Origin: Gammaproteobacteria bacterium
GTDB lineage: Bacteria > Pseudomonadota > Gammaproteobacteria > RBG-16-57-12
DNA: 55,825 nt
Direction of reading: 5' to 3'
Assembly: GCA_021647245.1 (NCBI GenBank)
Contig: JAKIVC010000021.1
Coordinates: forward strand, 1 to 55,825
The notes beneath the pieces were generated by a model. It saw only the letters and a program-made list of their open reading frames with translations. It was not told the origin of the DNA and did not search any database. A program made the position numbers and the translations under genes. Positions 44,716-53,800 of this stretch are shown here, in pieces (within the stretch, counting starts at the first letter, position 1; each line of letters starts with the position of its first letter).

Positions 44716-45711
44716 TTAAAACTTATGCCTTAATCCAAACGCAAAAATCGCATCAGAGCTCACGCCACGGCGATCAAAACTTTTATTGCCATAACCTGCG
44801 TAGATGTCTGACTTGGGTGAAAACTTATAATTCCAGGCCAACAGATAGGATCGACTGTAACTACTTTGCACCCCATACGCCAACACCCACGCACTGTTAC
44901 CCATGATGTAACTCATATCTACCTTATAAACGGCATCGATCACGCCCAAATCCAGAGCGTGGCGCTCAGCATCTACCCCACCATCAAACAACACGCTATC
45001 CGCGCTTTCGTGCTGCAATGAAAAGCGCAGTTGCGGTGTTACCGCATAACCCAGCCCAAACTTGAGCGCAGTTGCGTCTTTGCTTCGCGAGTCGAGGTAG
45101 TCAAAATTCAACTTGAGCCCATCTCGCTCATAACGCACACCTAACGCCTTGGTGTTCTTTTTTTGCTCTCCTAGCGAGTAGCTACCAGTGAGCTTTAAGC
45201 CATGACGAGTGATGGTATCGATACGCATCGTATTGGTTGAGCGGCCACCATCAACACTATTCCCCGCATGCAGTGAAGATTGCATACCAAGATAACCGCG
45301 CTGCTCAAAAACAGTGTTATAAAGCGGGTCGAGCGCTGCGCCAGAACTCTTATATCCTGTCGAAACAGTCCCTAGCCGAATAACACCCCACTCCTGACTG
45401 GCAAACCCCACCCACTGATCTCGATCAGTAAATGTGGCCGCTTTGTCGGTCGAGGCATTAGTGGCATCGCTCTTTTGTTCAGTCGTGTCATATCCAAACT
45501 CAACTTTGTAAATGAGCTTAACACCGTGATCAAGGTCCTCACTTCCCTTGAGGCCAATCAGTGAATTATGACTCTCCATTCGCAGCTCGCCATCGCTTAG
45601 CTGGCTAAACTTATTGACTGAAAGGTGCGCCTCACCGTACAACACAGGGGCGGCCATCACAGGCGCAGCAGCAAACCATCCAAACGCAAGCAGTGCAGCA
45701 ACTTTCCTCAT
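44716..45711 (-). CDS. trimeric porin (gram-negative porin family)
   Basis: A 331-residue outer-membrane porin. The signal peptide ends near VMAAP (about 20). It opens VLYGEAHLSVNKF, contains SLIGLKGSEDLDHGVKLIYKVEFGYD and DRDQWVGFASQEWGVIRLGT, and ends FAFGLRHKF with a terminal phenylalanine. These are typical of 16-stranded Porin_4/OmpC-type diffusion porins. It is the first gene of a unit with the NHL lipoprotein and is preceded by its own promoter. Confidence 0.9.
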   Translation of the reverse strand: MRKVAALLAFGWFAAAPVMAAPVLYGEAHLSVNKFSQLSDGELRMESHNSLIGLKGSEDLDHGVKLIYKVEFGYDTTEQKSDATNASTDKAATFTDRDQWVGFASQEWGVIRLGTVSTGYKSSGAALDPLYNTVFEQRGYLGMQSSLHAGNSVDGGRSTNTMRIDTITRHGLKLTGSYSLGEQKKNTKALGVRYERDGLKLNFDYLDSRSKDATALKFGLGYAVTPQLRFSLQHESADSVLFDGGVDAERHALDLGVIDAVYKVDMSYIMGNSAWVLAYGVQSSYSRSYLLAWNYKFSPKSDIYAGYGNKSFDRRGVSSDAIFAFGLRHKF

Positions 45712-45737
45712 AAAAACCCCTAAAAAATAAGAACTAT

Positions 45738-45767
45738 ACTATATATAACAGGCCATGTTTATATCAA
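45738..45767 (-). promoter_or_regulatory. probable promoter of the porin-NHL unit
   Basis: On the minus strand TTGATA (complement of 45762-45767) is followed after 18 bases by TATAGT (complement of 45738-45743). A TATATA-like box overlaps. AGGGG sits just upstream of the porin ATG. It lies just after the rpsI terminator, so the cluster starts its own transcription here. Confidence 0.5.
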
Positions 45768-45790
45768 ATCTCGGCACTTTTTGGTAGACA

Positions 45791-45834
45791 TAAAAAAACG
45801 CAACGGCCAATCAAAGATCGGCTATCACGTTTTT
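45791..45834 (-). terminator. Rho-independent terminator of rplM-rpsI
   Basis: On the minus strand a long imperfect stem has outer AAAAACG/CGTTTTT arms and an inner GCCGATC/GATTGGC stem with a three-base loop. It ends in a seven-T run (A-run at 45792-45798). It lies about 45 bases downstream of the rpsI stop and separates the ribosomal operon from the porin gene. Confidence 0.85.
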
Positions 45835-45877
45835 CCGTCACAACTACAAAAATTATTGCAGTTGAACTACGCCAAAG

Positions 45878-46270
45878 TTAACGCTTAGAGAACTGTGGAC
45901 GACGGCGTGCCTTACGCAAGCCAACTTTCTTACGCTCAACTTCACGCGCATCACGAGTAACGAAGCCTGCCTTGCGCAGTACGCCACGCAGTGACTCATC
46001 ATACTCCATCAAGGCACGGGTAATTCCGTGACGAATTGCGCCGGCCTGGCCCGTGTCACCACCACCCTTAACCGTCACCATGATGTCAAACTTTTCTGTC
46101 ATCTCTACGGTTTCCAGTGGCTGGCGAACAACCATGCAGGAAGTCTCTCGTCCGAAATAGTCGTCCAGCGGACGGGTATTTACGGTGATCGCACCACTAC
46201 CCGGACGAAGAAAGACGCGAGCCGAAGAGCTTTTACGGCGACCAGTGCTGTAATACTGTTTCTCTGCCAT
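45878..46270 (-). CDS. rpsI: 30S ribosomal protein S9
   Basis: A 130-residue protein, the exact usual length. It opens [19 protein letters not shown] and ends [14 protein letters not shown], the basic tail that reaches the P-site tRNA. It is 13 bases downstream of rplM, the conserved pair. Confidence 0.98.
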   Translation of the reverse strand: MAEKQYYSTGRRKSSSARVFLRPGSGAITVNTRPLDDYFGRETSCMVVRQPLETVEMTEKFDIMVTVKGGGDTGQAGAIRHGITRALMEYDESLRGVLRKAGFVTRDAREVERKKVGLRKARRRPQFSKR

Positions 46271-46283
46271 GAATCTATCCTAA

Positions 46284-46727
46284 TTAAATATCTAAAGGTT
46301 GCGGCTGTTGCGCTGCATGGGCGTGCTGAGGGCCGGCATATACCTTTAACTTACGGTACATTTCACGACCCAGAGGACCCCTTGGAAGCATGCCTTTTAC
46401 AGCGTTTTCAATAACGCGTTCGGGTGCTTCTTGCAGCAGCTTACCTAGAGAGATCGATTTCAGACCACCCGGAAATCCGGTGTGGTGGTAATAGATCTTA
46501 TCTTTCATTTTGTTTCCGGATGCCTGGATTTTTTCTGCATTCACAACGACAATGTAGTCACCAACATCCATATGAGGAGTGTATTCGGGCTTGTGCTTAC
46601 CGCGTAAACGATGTGCGATTTCTGTGGCCAAACGACCTAAAATCTTATCACTGGCATCAACCACAAACCAGTCACGTTGAATCGTTTCGGGAGTTGCGCT
46701 AAATGTTTTCACAACTTTTTTCTCCAA
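46284..46727 (-). CDS. rplM: 50S ribosomal protein L13
   Basis: A 147-residue protein. It contains [45 protein letters not shown] and [13 protein letters not shown], all L13 hallmarks. The C-terminal [13 protein letters not shown] is a little longer than in E. coli (142 residues). It heads the rplM-rpsI operon; a leader hairpin lies upstream. Confidence 0.98.
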   Translation of the reverse strand: MEKKVVKTFSATPETIQRDWFVVDASDKILGRLATEIAHRLRGKHKPEYTPHMDVGDYIVVVNAEKIQASGNKMKDKIYYHHTGFPGGLKSISLGKLLQEAPERVIENAVKGMLPRGPLGREMYRKLKVYAGPQHAHAAQQPQPLDI

Positions 46728-46759
46728 AAGCGTAAGAGCTTAATCTTATTCGAATAACA

Positions 46760-46789
46760 GGCGGCACATAGTAGTTTTTATGTGCGGCC
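46760..46789 (-). promoter_or_regulatory. hairpin in the rplM leader
   Basis: GCACATA (46764-46770) and TATGTGC (46779-46785) form a 7-bp stem with an 8-nt loop, extended past one mismatch by GGC/GCC. It lies about 35 bases upstream of the rplM start on the transcribed side. Ribosomal protein operons are often self-regulated through leader structures, so an L13-binding site is possible. There is no T-run on the minus-strand side, so termination is less likely. Confidence 0.4.
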
Positions 46790-46948
46790 ACGTCAACATC
46801 AGGCGGGAAAAACCTGACATATAGATACTATTGCCGCTGAAACGGGGTGATCAGCGAACCAAACGGGAGCCGAATAATAACAAAAAAATATTAAAACAGC
46901 ACGAAATATATAACCCTCATTCTCAGAGAGTGCGATTCCCGGCCATCT

Positions 46949-47572
46949 TCACCCCCAGCGCTGGGTAATCAAGCTGCGCAACAAAACCAATTTCCCGTGA
47001 AAGAAGTGTCCAGCCCCTTCAACCCAGTGGTAGGTTGCATGGGGTGCTTTTTCAGCCACCCACACGGTGACCGCCTGAGGATCAATCACCTCATCATCAC
47101 TGCCCTGTATCACCAGGGTTGGCACAGTCAATGGCGGCATTTCAGAAAAATCATACATTGTAACGGGTGGTGCAATCAGCAGTAACCGCTCAGCACCTAC
47201 TCGCAGGTGGGCTCTTTTTGCCACATAAGCGCCAAATGAGAAACCCGCCAACCACAAGGGTGCTTGCGGATACTGCCTCCGCAACCAATTCACCACGGTT
47301 AGCAGGTCTTCACTCTCACCCCGCCCTTCATCATAACAACCGGCGCTTTGCCCCACCCCGCGAAAATTGAAACGCGCCACAGGCACCCCCATCTCAACGA
47401 AGCTGCGCGCCACCGTATGCACCACTTTGTTACTCATCGTCCCACCTCGCAGAGGGTGAGGGTGGCACACCACTGCAACGGGGTCACCTGGAAAATAATC
47501 ATCCGGAAGCTGAACCAGCAGTTCAATATCGCCCACTGTACCGGGCACCATTCGCTCAAGTACCGGCATCAA
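46949..47572 (-). CDS. alpha/beta hydrolase
   Basis: A 207-residue protein. It has CHPHPLRGGTMSNKVVHT near residue 36, PVARFNFRGVGQSAG, the nucleophile elbow LAGFSFGAY, IQGSDDEVIDP (acid) and a histidine in EGAGHFFHG. The opening matches a small bacterial hydrolase family. The substrate is unknown. It overlaps the ferredoxin gene by four bases, so the two are co-translated. Confidence 0.88.
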   Translation of the reverse strand: MMPVLERMVPGTVGDIELLVQLPDDYFPGDPVAVVCHPHPLRGGTMSNKVVHTVARSFVEMGVPVARFNFRGVGQSAGCYDEGRGESEDLLTVVNWLRRQYPQAPLWLAGFSFGAYVAKRAHLRVGAERLLLIAPPVTMYDFSEMPPLTVPTLVIQGSDDEVIDPQAVTVWVAEKAPHATYHWVEGAGHFFHGKLVLLRSLITQRWG

Positions 47573-47883
47573 ATCTTCAACCGCTCGACCGGGTTGCCTT
47601 TCAGCAGGTGGCTTTCAATAATTTCATCCACATCACGCCGATCACTATAGGTGTACCAGGTGCCTTCTGGATAAATCACCATTGTAGGCCCTTCGCCACA
47701 ACGCCCCAGGCAGCCTGCGCTATTGACGCGAACAGCGCCCGCACCCTGTAGTGCCAACGCCTTAATACGCTCTTTACAGTAGTCACGTAAGGCTTGGGCT
47801 CCAAGATCTGCACAGCACGCAGCCCCATCACGTTGGTGGGTACAAAAGAACAGCTGATAACGGTAATAGTGCTTCTCTTCCAT
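47569..47883 (-). CDS. thioredoxin-like [2Fe-2S] ferredoxin
   Basis: A 104-residue protein of the thioredoxin-like [2Fe-2S] ferredoxin family. Cysteines are in LFFCTHQRDGAACCADLG and SAGCLGRCGEGPTMVIYPEG, the C-x(n)-C...C-x3-C set for one [2Fe-2S] cluster. It lies before a hydrolase gene, an arrangement common in gammaproteobacteria. The electron partner is unknown. Confidence 0.88.
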   Translation of the reverse strand: MEEKHYYRYQLFFCTHQRDGAACCADLGAQALRDYCKERIKALALQGAGAVRVNSAGCLGRCGEGPTMVIYPEGTWYTYSDRRDVDEIIESHLLKGNPVERLKI

Positions 47884-47996
47884 CAGACCCTCTCGAAGAC
47901 AGATAAAACGATTTATTCATAGCCCTCTTATAGTGTGCCATCATATTAGGGAAAACAATAACCCGTGCATATTTTGCACCCCATAACCGAGACACC

Positions 47997-49247
47997 ATGA
48001 ACATCTCTCCTGACAAAAAAACAGCCCTACTCAAGATAAGCGACCAATGCGTCATGTGCGGTATGTGCGCGCCTCACTGTCCCACCTATAGAGAGCACCA
48101 CAATGAAGCAGAGTCACCCCGTGGCCGCATTGCATTAATACAAGCACTTCTCAACGACAAGCTCGCGCTGGATGATCAACTAAAACAGCACCTCGATAGC
48201 TGCCTTAGCTGCCGTGCTTGCGAAGCAAGCTGCCCTTCCGGGGTGAAATATGGTGAGTTACTGGACGGTATACGCGCCGTGCAACGTCAACAAGAAGAGC
48301 GGCCAAACCAAGCGAAAGAGCGGCTTCTCAAGACACTCGCCTCTGGCAAAAGGCTGCGCAACAGCGCAAAACTGATACGGCTTGCACAACGCAGCGGCAC
48401 CTACGCGCTGCTGAGTAAAGGCATCGAGCGCTTTATTGTAGATCAACCGCACATCAGCGAGTTACTACCGGCACCACTGCCCGCCCGTAAAAACTGGGAA
48501 AAACAGTACTCGGCGATAGGCGAAGAGCGAGGTTGCATTTCACTCTTTACTGGCTGCATTGCCGATATTTGCGACCAAAAAACCCTGCAAGATGCCGTCA
48601 CACTACTAACACACATAGGTTTTCGGGTAGAGATTCCCGCACAGCAGGCGTGCTGTGGCGCACTGCACCACCACGCGGGAGACACCGCCAACAGCCAACG
48701 TCTGGCCGAGATTAATATCGAAGCTTTTTCTGCTAACGCAGACCAACATATCATCCACTGCGCCACGGGTTGCGGGGCTCATTTAATGGAGTACCGACAG
48801 CAGTTAAACACCTCTCAAGCCCATCACTTTTCAGTCAAAGTAGATGAAATTAGCCACTTTCTGCTCAGCAATGGCATTCAAAAGCTCGCATTCAAGCCAT
48901 TACATAAGTCAGTCTCTATTCACCTCCCCTGCACCCAACGCAATGTTCTCAAGCAGAGCCTGACACCCTTTGAGCTACTTGAGCTCATCCCCTCGCTAAA
49001 AAGCACTCCACTGGCAGATAATAGCCACTGTTGCGGCGCAGCGGGAAGCTATATGCTGGAACAGCCACAAATGGCTCAGCAGCTACGCCAGAACAAGTTG
49101 GACGCCGTACAACAGCAACAGAGCCAGATACTGGTCAGCAGTAATATCGGTTGCGCCATGTACCTCGCAGCTGGTATTCGCCAGCAGGGGCTGTCGGTAG
49201 AGGTTATTCATCCAATAAGCTTGCTGGTGCGTCAGCTTATCCATTAG
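47997..49247 (+). CDS. (Fe-S)-binding oxidoreductase subunit, GlcF-like
   Basis: A 416-residue protein with two [4Fe-4S] sites (CVMCGMCAPHCP at about 17 and CLSCRACEASCP at about 65). Two CCG domains follow, CCGALHHHAGD and CCGAAGSYML, as in heterodisulfide reductase and glycolate oxidase GlcF. Length matches GlcF (about 407). No glcD or glcE gene is adjacent, so the substrate is uncertain; lactate or glycolate oxidation are candidates. It is divergent from the ferredoxin gene and 38 bases upstream of coq7. Confidence 0.85.
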   Translation: MNISPDKKTALLKISDQCVMCGMCAPHCPTYREHHNEAESPRGRIALIQALLNDKLALDDQLKQHLDSCLSCRACEASCPSGVKYGELLDGIRAVQRQQEERPNQAKERLLKTLASGKRLRNSAKLIRLAQRSGTYALLSKGIERFIVDQPHISELLPAPLPARKNWEKQYSAIGEERGCISLFTGCIADICDQKTLQDAVTLLTHIGFRVEIPAQQACCGALHHHAGDTANSQRLAEINIEAFSANADQHIIHCATGCGAHLMEYRQQLNTSQAHHFSVKVDEISHFLLSNGIQKLAFKPLHKSVSIHLPCTQRNVLKQSLTPFELLELIPSLKSTPLADNSHCCGAAGSYMLEQPQMAQQLRQNKLDAVQQQQSQILVSSNIGCAMYLAAGIRQQGLSVEVIHPISLLVRQLIH

Positions 49248-49285
49248 CATATAGCTATCCGTTCATTCCAAGGGAGTAGACAGCC

Positions 49286-49933
49286 ATGAAAAACGCACGC
49301 CACTTTTCACCGCTGGACCAACTGATATCCACTGTAGACAATGGACTGCGCACCGTGTTTGGCCAGCCAATCATCACCGAGCGCCCCAACCCTGCGGCCA
49401 ATATTGAGGAGAGCGACCTCAGCACCGGACAGCGTAAACTGGCTGGCCGGCTGATGCGTATCAACCATGCGGGCGAAGTCTCCGCCCAAGGGCTTTACCA
49501 AGGCCAGGCGATCACCGCACGTTTACCCGGAATTCGTCATAAAATGGAGCGCGCCGCACAGGAGGAGAATGACCATCTAGCATGGTGTGAAACACGCGCC
49601 AAAGAGCTTGATACCCAGGTTAGTCTGTTTAACCCTCTCTGGTATATGGGGTCTCTGACCATTGGTGCTATTGCAGGCTTGGCGGGTGACAAGTGGAGCC
49701 TTGGCTTTGTGGTAGAGACAGAACGCCAAGTGGTAAAACACCTGGATGAACATATGAACGAAATCACCGCAGAAGATAAAAAAAGCCAAGCCATTTTGCA
49801 GCAGATGAAAGAGGATGAAGCCCGCCACGCAACGGTGGCACTCCATGCGGGTGGTGCCGAGCTACCATCACCCATAAAAGGCATGATGCAGCTCACCTCA
49901 AAAATCATGACCAAGACAGCCTATTGGGTGTAA
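49286..49933 (+). CDS. coq7: 2-polyprenyl-3-methyl-6-methoxy-1,4-benzoquinone monooxygenase Coq7
   Basis: A 215-residue di-iron hydroxylase. Iron ligands are in RINHAGEVSAQGLYQGQ, QEENDHLAWCETR, FVVETERQVVKHLDEHM and KEDEARHATVALHAG, the paired E-x-x-H motifs of the family. It adds the last ring hydroxyl in ubiquinone synthesis using O2. Its presence implies an aerobic ubiquinone pathway. Length is normal. Confidence 0.96.
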   Translation: MKNARHFSPLDQLISTVDNGLRTVFGQPIITERPNPAANIEESDLSTGQRKLAGRLMRINHAGEVSAQGLYQGQAITARLPGIRHKMERAAQEENDHLAWCETRAKELDTQVSLFNPLWYMGSLTIGAIAGLAGDKWSLGFVVETERQVVKHLDEHMNEITAEDKKSQAILQQMKEDEARHATVALHAGGAELPSPIKGMMQLTSKIMTKTAYWV

Positions 49934-50016
49934 AACCACACAACATGAGGCAATTTGGAATATCTCGCTCTTCATGAGAAAATGCTAGCCAACACTAACC
50001 AAACGACACAGGGCTT

Positions 50017-50874
50017 ATGGGACAAATCATCGACGGTAAAGCGATCTCTGCGGAGATTCGTAAAAGCATCAAAGTCCGCGTAGAGCAGCGCATCGCTGAA
50101 GGTAAGCGAGCACCTGGTTTAGCCGTCATTTTGCTGGGTAACAACCCCGCTTCCGAAGTTTACGTGGGAGCCAAACGCAAGGCCTGTGAAGAGGCTGGCT
50201 TTAAATCCATCTCCCATAACCTGCCTGCCGATACCACGCAAAAAGCACTCCTAAATCTCATCAAAACACTCAACAAAGATGAGACAATTGACGGTATTTT
50301 GGTTCAACTTCCACTGCCTGAAGGGCTGTCGACCAATGAGGTTGTCGAAGCGATTGATCCCGCTAAAGATGTGGATGGCTTCCACCCCTATAACATTGGT
50401 CGCCTTGCACTACGGCAGCCACTCTTGCAGCCCTGCACACCCAAAGGCATTATCACCCTGTTGAAAAAAACCGGGGAAAATATCAAAGGGATGCACGCGG
50501 TTATTGTCGGTGCCTCTAATATTGTTGGCCGTCCAATGGGGCTTGAGCTACTACTGGAAGGTGTCACGGTCACCACCACTCACCGCTTCACGAAAAACTT
50601 GGAGCAGTTCGTCAGCCAGGGAGATATTTTGATTGTTGCGGTGGGCAAAGCCAACTTCATCCCCGGCGAGTGGGTTAAAGAAGGTGCCATTGTAATTGAT
50701 GTCGGTATCAACCGCATGGACAATGGCCGGCTTTGTGGCGATGTGGACTTTGAAGGCGCACTACCTCGTGCCCGCTGGATCACTCCGGTGCCGGGCGGTG
50801 TTGGTCCAATGACCATCTGCACATTACTGGAAAACACATTGCAGTCGGCAGATGAACAGCACCGCCACCGCTAA
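50017..50874 (+). CDS. folD: bifunctional methylenetetrahydrofolate dehydrogenase/cyclohydrolase FolD
   Basis: A 285-residue protein. It shows the substrate region [15 protein letters not shown], the [13 protein letters not shown] motif, PCTPKGI and the NADP-binding [18 protein letters not shown]. The end reads [21 protein letters not shown]. It interconverts methylene- and formyl-tetrahydrofolate in one-carbon metabolism. It converges on hrpA with a 13-base gap and no visible terminator. Confidence 0.98.
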   Translation: MGQIIDGKAISAEIRKSIKVRVEQRIAEGKRAPGLAVILLGNNPASEVYVGAKRKACEEAGFKSISHNLPADTTQKALLNLIKTLNKDETIDGILVQLPLPEGLSTNEVVEAIDPAKDVDGFHPYNIGRLALRQPLLQPCTPKGIITLLKKTGENIKGMHAVIVGASNIVGRPMGLELLLEGVTVTTTHRFTKNLEQFVSQGDILIVAVGKANFIPGEWVKEGAIVIDVGINRMDNGRLCGDVDFEGALPRARWITPVPGGVGPMTICTLLENTLQSADEQHRHR

Positions 50875-50887
50875 ACCCACAGCAATC

Positions 50888-53800
50888 TCAACCGAGCAAA
50901 CGGCCCATCATCTTCTCCAGCCGGCGCTCTGAAATCGGCTGCAAGGTTTTTATTTCCTGAGAAAAGAGCGAAATTCTCAACTCTTCGATCAACCACCTTA
51001 TTTTAAGCAGCGCCTCAACCTGCTCGGCATCTCCCCTTTTGATGATACGATCAAAACATTGCTGATACTCTTTTCTCACCCGCGCAACGGTGAGCATCGC
51101 GGTTTTATCTCTATCCAGATTGTGGTTCAGCTTATCAATTCTAAGCAATATACCCTTCAAATAGCGTGGGTAATTTACCAAACATTGATACGGTGTTTCA
51201 ATAATAAATCCCTTATAAATTAGCTCTTGCAGCTGCTGCTGAATATCGGCCATTGCATTCAACCAGAAAGGGGGGATATTCCCCTTGATGGCAACCCGTA
51301 TTTGGTGATACTGCTGCAACACACTCTGCAACAAATCAGCCACTTCATTCACATGAGTAATAAAGGTACCCCGCCCGCGCTGAAGCTGCTCTTCAAAGGT
51401 CTGCTTGTCATAGATCGAAACGCCATTACTCATAAAACTCCGCTCAACCGCTGCGAGGACAATCTGCTGTTTTAACTGCTCACCATTGCCCAGGCTGCTA
51501 TAGCAGAGCGTCATTTTCTGTAGATGCGGAATATTCTTGTGCAGGTACTTAATTTTATCCGACAGTTGCAGCACAAAGAGCCGGCGCAGCCCCGCATGAT
51601 GGCTCTGCTCGGCTTTAGTGGCTGTATCAAGCACCTTAAGCGCCACTGATGCGCCCTCATCAACCAGCGCAGGATAAGCGCGTAACGCCACCCCCTGCTG
51701 CTTATGCTCAACCACTTCTGGCAGGGATTCAAAATCCCACTGAGTGATATTGCTTCTCTCCAGAGCGTTGCGCTGTGGCGCTGCAAAGTGCTCACTCGCC
51801 AAAGAACCACACTCACTTTTCAAGTGACTAAGGTCGCGCCCTTGGGCCAACAGCTTGCCCTTGCTATCAATCACCTTGAAGTTCATCAATAAGTGGTCGG
51901 GTAGCGCCAACTGATCCCATACCCCTACTGGCAGCGGCTCACCGGCAATGCGATTCAGTTGGCGGGCAACAGCCGTGAGCAGTGAGCCTGACGGTGTAGC
52001 GGGCAGCGCATCAACACACGCCTGAGCATAGTCGGGTGCTGGCACAAAGTTTCGCCGGATCGGTTTGGGCAGCGCTTTAATCAGCCGGGTCACCTTTTCA
52101 GGCAACATGCCCGGCACAAGCCACTCGAAATATTCCGCCTCTAGCTGGTTAAGCAGCGCCAGCGGTACTTTCAGATTGATGCCGTCGGCCTGATGGTTCG
52201 GATCGAAGTGGTACTCTAGGTCAAGCTGAATACCTTGATAGTTTAATTGGTCAGGAAATGCCTGTTGTGAAAGCGTACTCTCGCGCTGTAGCAGATCCTC
52301 TTTTGATAAAAAGAGTAACGAGGGGCTATCGAGCTGCGCCTTTTTGTACCAGCGTTCAAAATGGATACCGTTGAAAATGTCTTTCGGTAGCTGACGATCA
52401 TAAAAGGCAAAAATCAGCTCCTCATCGACCAGCAAATCCCGGCGGCGGGATTTGCTCTCCAGCTGCTCAATCTCATCAATCAGACAACGATTATGCTTCA
52501 AGCAGGCAGCCTGAGTGCGGTATTCACCACTCACTAACGCACCACGGATAAAAATCTCCCGACTCAGTTCAGGCTCCAGCGGGCCATAGTGAACTTTGCG
52601 CCACGCCACAATCGACAATCCGTAGAGGGTTACTTTTTCAAAAGCGACCACCTGCGCACGCCGCTTTTCCCAGTGCGCATCGCTGTAACTCTTTTTACAC
52701 AGCCCTTCGGCAATGGCTTCGATCCACTCAGGTTCTATTTTGGCAACGGTGCGAGCAAAAAGCTGAGAGGTCTCGACCAGCTCGGCAGCCATTAGCCACT
52801 TGGGCTGTTTTTTGCGCAGCGCAGAGCCAGGGAAGATCATCAGCTTTTTACTGCGGGTACCCAGGTAGGTTTTGTCATCTTGTTTAAAGGCAAGATTGCC
52901 CAGCAGGCCACTCATTAGCGAGCGGTGTATTTTGGCGTAATCGGCAGGTTGCTGGCCACTGCGATGCCCCATCTCCTTTAACTGGCTGGCCAGCTGTTTA
53001 TGAATATCTTCCCACTCCAACATACGCAGGTAAGAGATAAACTGCTTTTTACACAAGCGGCGTAACTGATTGCGGCTCAGCTGTGCCTTCTGCTGCTGAA
53101 ACCAGTTCCACAGATTGAGGTAGAGCAAAAAATCGGATGCCTCATCTTTGAATTCATTGTGCTTCTCATCCGCCGCCTGTTGCTTGTCGGCGGGGCGGTC
53201 ACGGGGTTCCTGAACACTTAACGCAGAAGCGATCACTAGTACCTCTGCCAGCGCCCCCTCTTCAATCGCTGCCAACACCATACGTCCAATGCGCGGATCA
53301 ACAGGCAAGCGAGCCAGCTTGCGCCCCACCTCCAGCAGTTTTTGCTGTCGGTCGATGGCTCCCAGCTCTTGCAGCAGTTTATAACCATCATTCACCATCC
53401 GGCTATCAGGAGCATCGACAAACGGAAACGCCTCAATATCCCCTAACCCCAGACCCTTCATTTGCAGAATAACACTGGCAAGATTGGTGCGGTGTATCTC
53501 GGGCACGGTAAATTCGGGGCGACCATTAAAGTCATCCTCTGAGTAAAGGCGAATACAGACCCCCGCCGCGACACGTCCGCAGCGCCCGGCACGCTGATTA
53601 GCACTCGCCTGTGAAATCGCCTCAATGGGCAGACGTTGCACCTTGCTGCGATAGCTATAACGACTAATACGCGCCACACCGGGGTCGATCACATAACGAA
53701 TACCCGGCACAGTAAGCGATGTTTCAGCCACATTGGTAGCGAGCACAATCCGCTGTTTACGGCTCGGCTGAAAGATGCGCCCCTGCTCCGCAGCACTCAA

